In this document: one piece after another, positions 13,062-15,195 of the stretch | Numbering within the stretch: position 1 is the first letter of the stretch | How the letters are laid out: the number at the start of each line of letters is the position of its first letter | Assembly: GCA_016926765.1 (NCBI GenBank) | Contig: JAFGNY010000199.1 | Span: 1 to 15,195 of the forward strand | From: Bacteroidales bacterium | GTDB lineage: Bacteria; Bacteroidota; Bacteroidia; Bacteroidales; FEN-979 | Reading direction: 5' to 3' | DNA: 15,195 nt | Program-made: the position numbers and the translations under genes | Notes under the pieces: model-generated | The model's input: the letters and a program-made list of their open reading frames with translations, nothing else | Databases searched by the model: none | Told to the model about the DNA's origin: nothing

Positions 13062-15195
13062 TTAAAAATGAAAGTTAAAGGTGACGGAGGGAACGATCCC
13101 GAAAAGATAGATCTTTTCAGCATAGGTAACGTTTGGATTCTCTTCGTCCTGTACAAAATTTATTGACCAGGTATTATGCCGGTTGTAGACATTGTAAACA
13201 GAGAGGTTGATATCCCATTTGAACCGTTTCTTTTCGTTGACTTTGGAGGAGAAGGTAACCGAAAGATCCAGCCGGTGATAGTCCTGGTACCGGTAAGCAT
13301 TCCTGTCGCTGTAAATTGGGATCACCTTCCCGCCGATTTCGGCTCTTCCGGTTGGAAAGGTTACCGGGTTTCCGGTAGCGTACACCCAGTTGGCCGAAAC
13401 TGACCAGCGGGGAAGAAACTGGTAGTTGCCCACGATGGCCACATTGTTCGGCTTGTCGTAAGGAGCCGGGTAGGGATCGCCGTTATTGATCTCAGGGATC
13501 TGTCGCATACTTTTAGATAAGGTATAACTAACCCATCCTCCGAATTTTTTCTCGTTCAACCTCACGAGGAACTCTATGCCATAGGACCATCCTTTTCCTT
13601 CACGGATCTCTCCCTCCAATTTATCATTGAGGAGGAGCTGGGCAAAATCCTTGAAGTCGATTACATGATTCATCTGCTTGTAATAGACCTCCACGGATGT
13701 CTCAATGGTGTTGCGGAGGAAATTCCGGAAATAGCCAACGGCTCCCTGGTCAGCAACCTGTGGTTTTACATTGGGGCTGGCAGGGAACCAGATATCCAGC
13801 GGGGTGCCGGCAGTGGAATTCTGAGCAAGCTGCAGGTACTGGTTGGTGCGGGAGTAACTCACCTTGAGAGATGACTTCTCATTGAAAGTATATAAGATGC
13901 CAATCCGTGGTTCTATCCCGAAATAGGTGTTGTAAAAATCTCCTGAGGAATAAACCGTGGAGTCGATCGGATTGTAAAGGGAGTCGAAATTGTAGATGGT
14001 GCCGGGACCAATGTTCTGGAACAGGGAGAACCGCAAACCGTATTTGAAAGTCCAGTGTTCACCCACCTTTTGTTCATTGCTGACATACACACCTGTTTCG
14101 AGGGAAAAGTTGTCAGGCACCTTGACCTCCGTATAGGAAGACTCATTTCCGGTTCCTCCGGCTACGCCCGGATTGATCATATGATAGATCCCGGAAATCC
14201 CAAAACGAAGGGTATTGTTGGTATTGATATAGTAACTGAAGTCGCCTTTAAGACCGAGATCCCTTAAATTTGAATTCCATTCAAAGGAGGTGGTTGTTCC
14301 CTCAGGAGTTCCCAGCATATAGTGGTAGTCGCTATAGACAAAGGTAAAGTTGGAAAAGAGTTTCTTGTTGAAAAGATGATTCCACCGGATGGTGCCGGTA
14401 CTGTTTCCCCAGCTCATCCTGGCAAAGTCGTTCCGGAATACATCCCGGCCGAAATATCCTGAAACAAACAGGTGATTGTTTTCATCTATCCGGTAATTCA
14501 CCTTGGCATTCAGGTCATAGAAATAGAGTTTGTTATCCCGCAGCGCCTCTTCACTGGAGAGGGCAAGAAACAGGTCGGCATAGGTACGGCGCCCCGATAC
14601 AATAAAGGAGATCCTGTCTTTCCAGATAGGACCCTCCACAGTAAGCCGGGAAGCGATAATTCCGATGCCGCCCGTGACTTCAAACCGTTTTGAGTTCCCC
14701 TCCTTCATCCGCACATCCAGCACCGAAGAGAGGCGTCCGCCATAGATGGGTGGGATATCTCCTTTGTAGAGTTTGACATCTTTGATGGCATCGTTATTGA
14801 ACACCGAGAAAAACCCCATCAGGTGAGAGGCGTTGTATACGGTGGATTCGTCGAGCAGGATCAGGTTCTGATCGGGAGCGCCGCCCCTGACACTGAATCC
14901 GCTTCCGCCTTCACTCACCGACTGTACACCGGGTAAGAGTTGAATCGCCTTGATGATGTCTACTTCCCCCATCAGAGACGGGATGCTTTTAATGGTTTTA
15001 ATATCCATCTTGAAGGTACTCATCTCAGGCCGGGCAACGTTTTTATTGGCCTGGTCGCTGGTTACCTCAACCTCCTGAAGGGTTTCCGAAGTAGGGCTCA
15101 GTTCAATATGGATCACAGTATTCTTATCCAGGAAGATTTTTTTCTGGACGGTTTTAAATCCGACAAAAGAGTAATGAATCGTATAATGCCCTTCA
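13062..15195 (-). CDS. TonB-dependent outer-membrane receptor (5' end missing)
   Basis: The frame is open from the right edge to the stop at 13062, with 710 residues visible. A GTG at 15116 is internal, because the 26 codons before it (GHYTIHYSFVGFKTVQKKIF and on) are the end of a carboxypeptidase-D regulatory-like domain. A linker L-QEVEVTS leads to a plug domain (about 60-167) with LPGVQSVSEGGSGFSVRGGA and NLILLDESTVYNASHLMGFF. The rest is a 22-strand-type beta-barrel of about 540 residues ending in SVTFNFHF, with the terminal Phe that outer-membrane proteins need for assembly. Such receptors import large or scarce nutrients using TonB/ExbBD energy; the substrate is not readable. The immediate partner is the DUF4249 lipoprotein downstream. 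The missing 5' part should encode the signal peptide and the start of the regulatory domain. Confidence 0.95.
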   Translation of the reverse strand, partial: EGHYTIHYSFVGFKTVQKKIFLDKNTVIHIELSPTSETLQEVEVTSDQANKNVARPEMSTFKMDIKTIKSIPSLMGEVDIIKAIQLLPGVQSVSEGGSGFSVRGGAPDQNLILLDESTVYNASHLMGFFSVFNNDAIKDVKLYKGDIPPIYGGRLSSVLDVRMKEGNSKRFEVTGGIGIIASRLTVEGPIWKDRISFIVSGRRTYADLFLALSSEEALRDNKLYFYDLNAKVNYRIDENNHLFVSGYFGRDVFRNDFARMSWGNSTGTIRWNHLFNKKLFSNFTFVYSDYHYMLGTPEGTTTSFEWNSNLRDLGLKGDFSYYINTNNTLRFGISGIYHMINPGVAGGTGNESSYTEVKVPDNFSLETGVYVSNEQKVGEHWTFKYGLRFSLFQNIGPGTIYNFDSLYNPIDSTVYSSGDFYNTYFGIEPRIGILYTFNEKSSLKVSYSRTNQYLQLAQNSTAGTPLDIWFPASPNVKPQVADQGAVGYFRNFLRNTIETSVEVYYKQMNHVIDFKDFAQLLLNDKLEGEIREGKGWSYGIEFLVRLNEKKFGGWVSYTLSKSMRQIPEINNGDPYPAPYDKPNNVAIVGNYQFLPRWSVSANWVYATGNPVTFPTGRAEIGGKVIPIYSDRNAYRYQDYHRLDLSVTFSSKVNEKKRFKWDINLSVYNVYNRHNTWSINFVQDEENPNVTYAEKIYLFGIVPSVTFNFHF

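Noticed and set aside
13049..13156. A 36-codon extension of the DUF4249 protein
   Set aside because: It overlaps the receptor's coding sequence and would bury the lipoprotein signal peptide that starts at ATG 13048.

Overview
The window looks like a chromosomal segment of a Bacteroidota bacterium; I cannot settle the order. Four things point there. A DUF4249 lipoprotein is paired with a TonB-dependent receptor. There is a DUF5606 protein. A secreted Asp-box protein ends in a type IX secretion (Por/T9SS) sorting domain. Several genes are preceded by the Bacteroidota -7 promoter element TAnnTTTG, with no strong Shine-Dalgarno sequence. No integrase, transposase, phage gene, CRISPR array, tRNA or rRNA was seen. 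No gene-free stretch exceeds 150 bases.

Layout from left to right. On the minus strand, positions 1-2983 hold two GT-B glycosyltransferases followed by a tandem-domain universal stress protein that runs off the left edge. murB (3043-4056) is the only plus-strand gene and diverges from the glycosyltransferases. It converges on a large secreted Asp-box repeat protein (4077-6653), and the two stop codons lie in the two arms of one perfect palindrome (4053-4080). Reading the minus strand from 9611 leftwards gives a DUF5606 protein, an exported PEGA-like protein, pyrK, pyrD and the Asp-box protein. The last four are tightly spaced and probably co-transcribed from a promoter just after the DUF5606 stop codon. 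Next come a family 2 glycosyltransferase (9734-10609) and purB (10708-12057). The right end is an outer-membrane pair: DUF4249 lipoprotein (12203-13048) and TonB-dependent receptor (13062 to the right edge, 5' end missing).

Functionally this is mostly core metabolism (pyrimidine synthesis by PyrK/PyrD, purine synthesis by PurB, peptidoglycan precursor synthesis by MurB) mixed with surface and envelope genes. I found no convincing new multi-gene system. The most unusual signal is in the spacers. Four consecutive minus-strand spacers, and one gene end, carry short tandem arrays of about 7-8 bp period. The unit differs at each site (GCAGGAAT, CGATTGT, GTTGTAG, GATGCGY, and a 15-bp double unit). 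Two arrays run into the terminal codons and stop codon of a gene, and one forms a 23-bp inverted repeat just upstream of a start codon.
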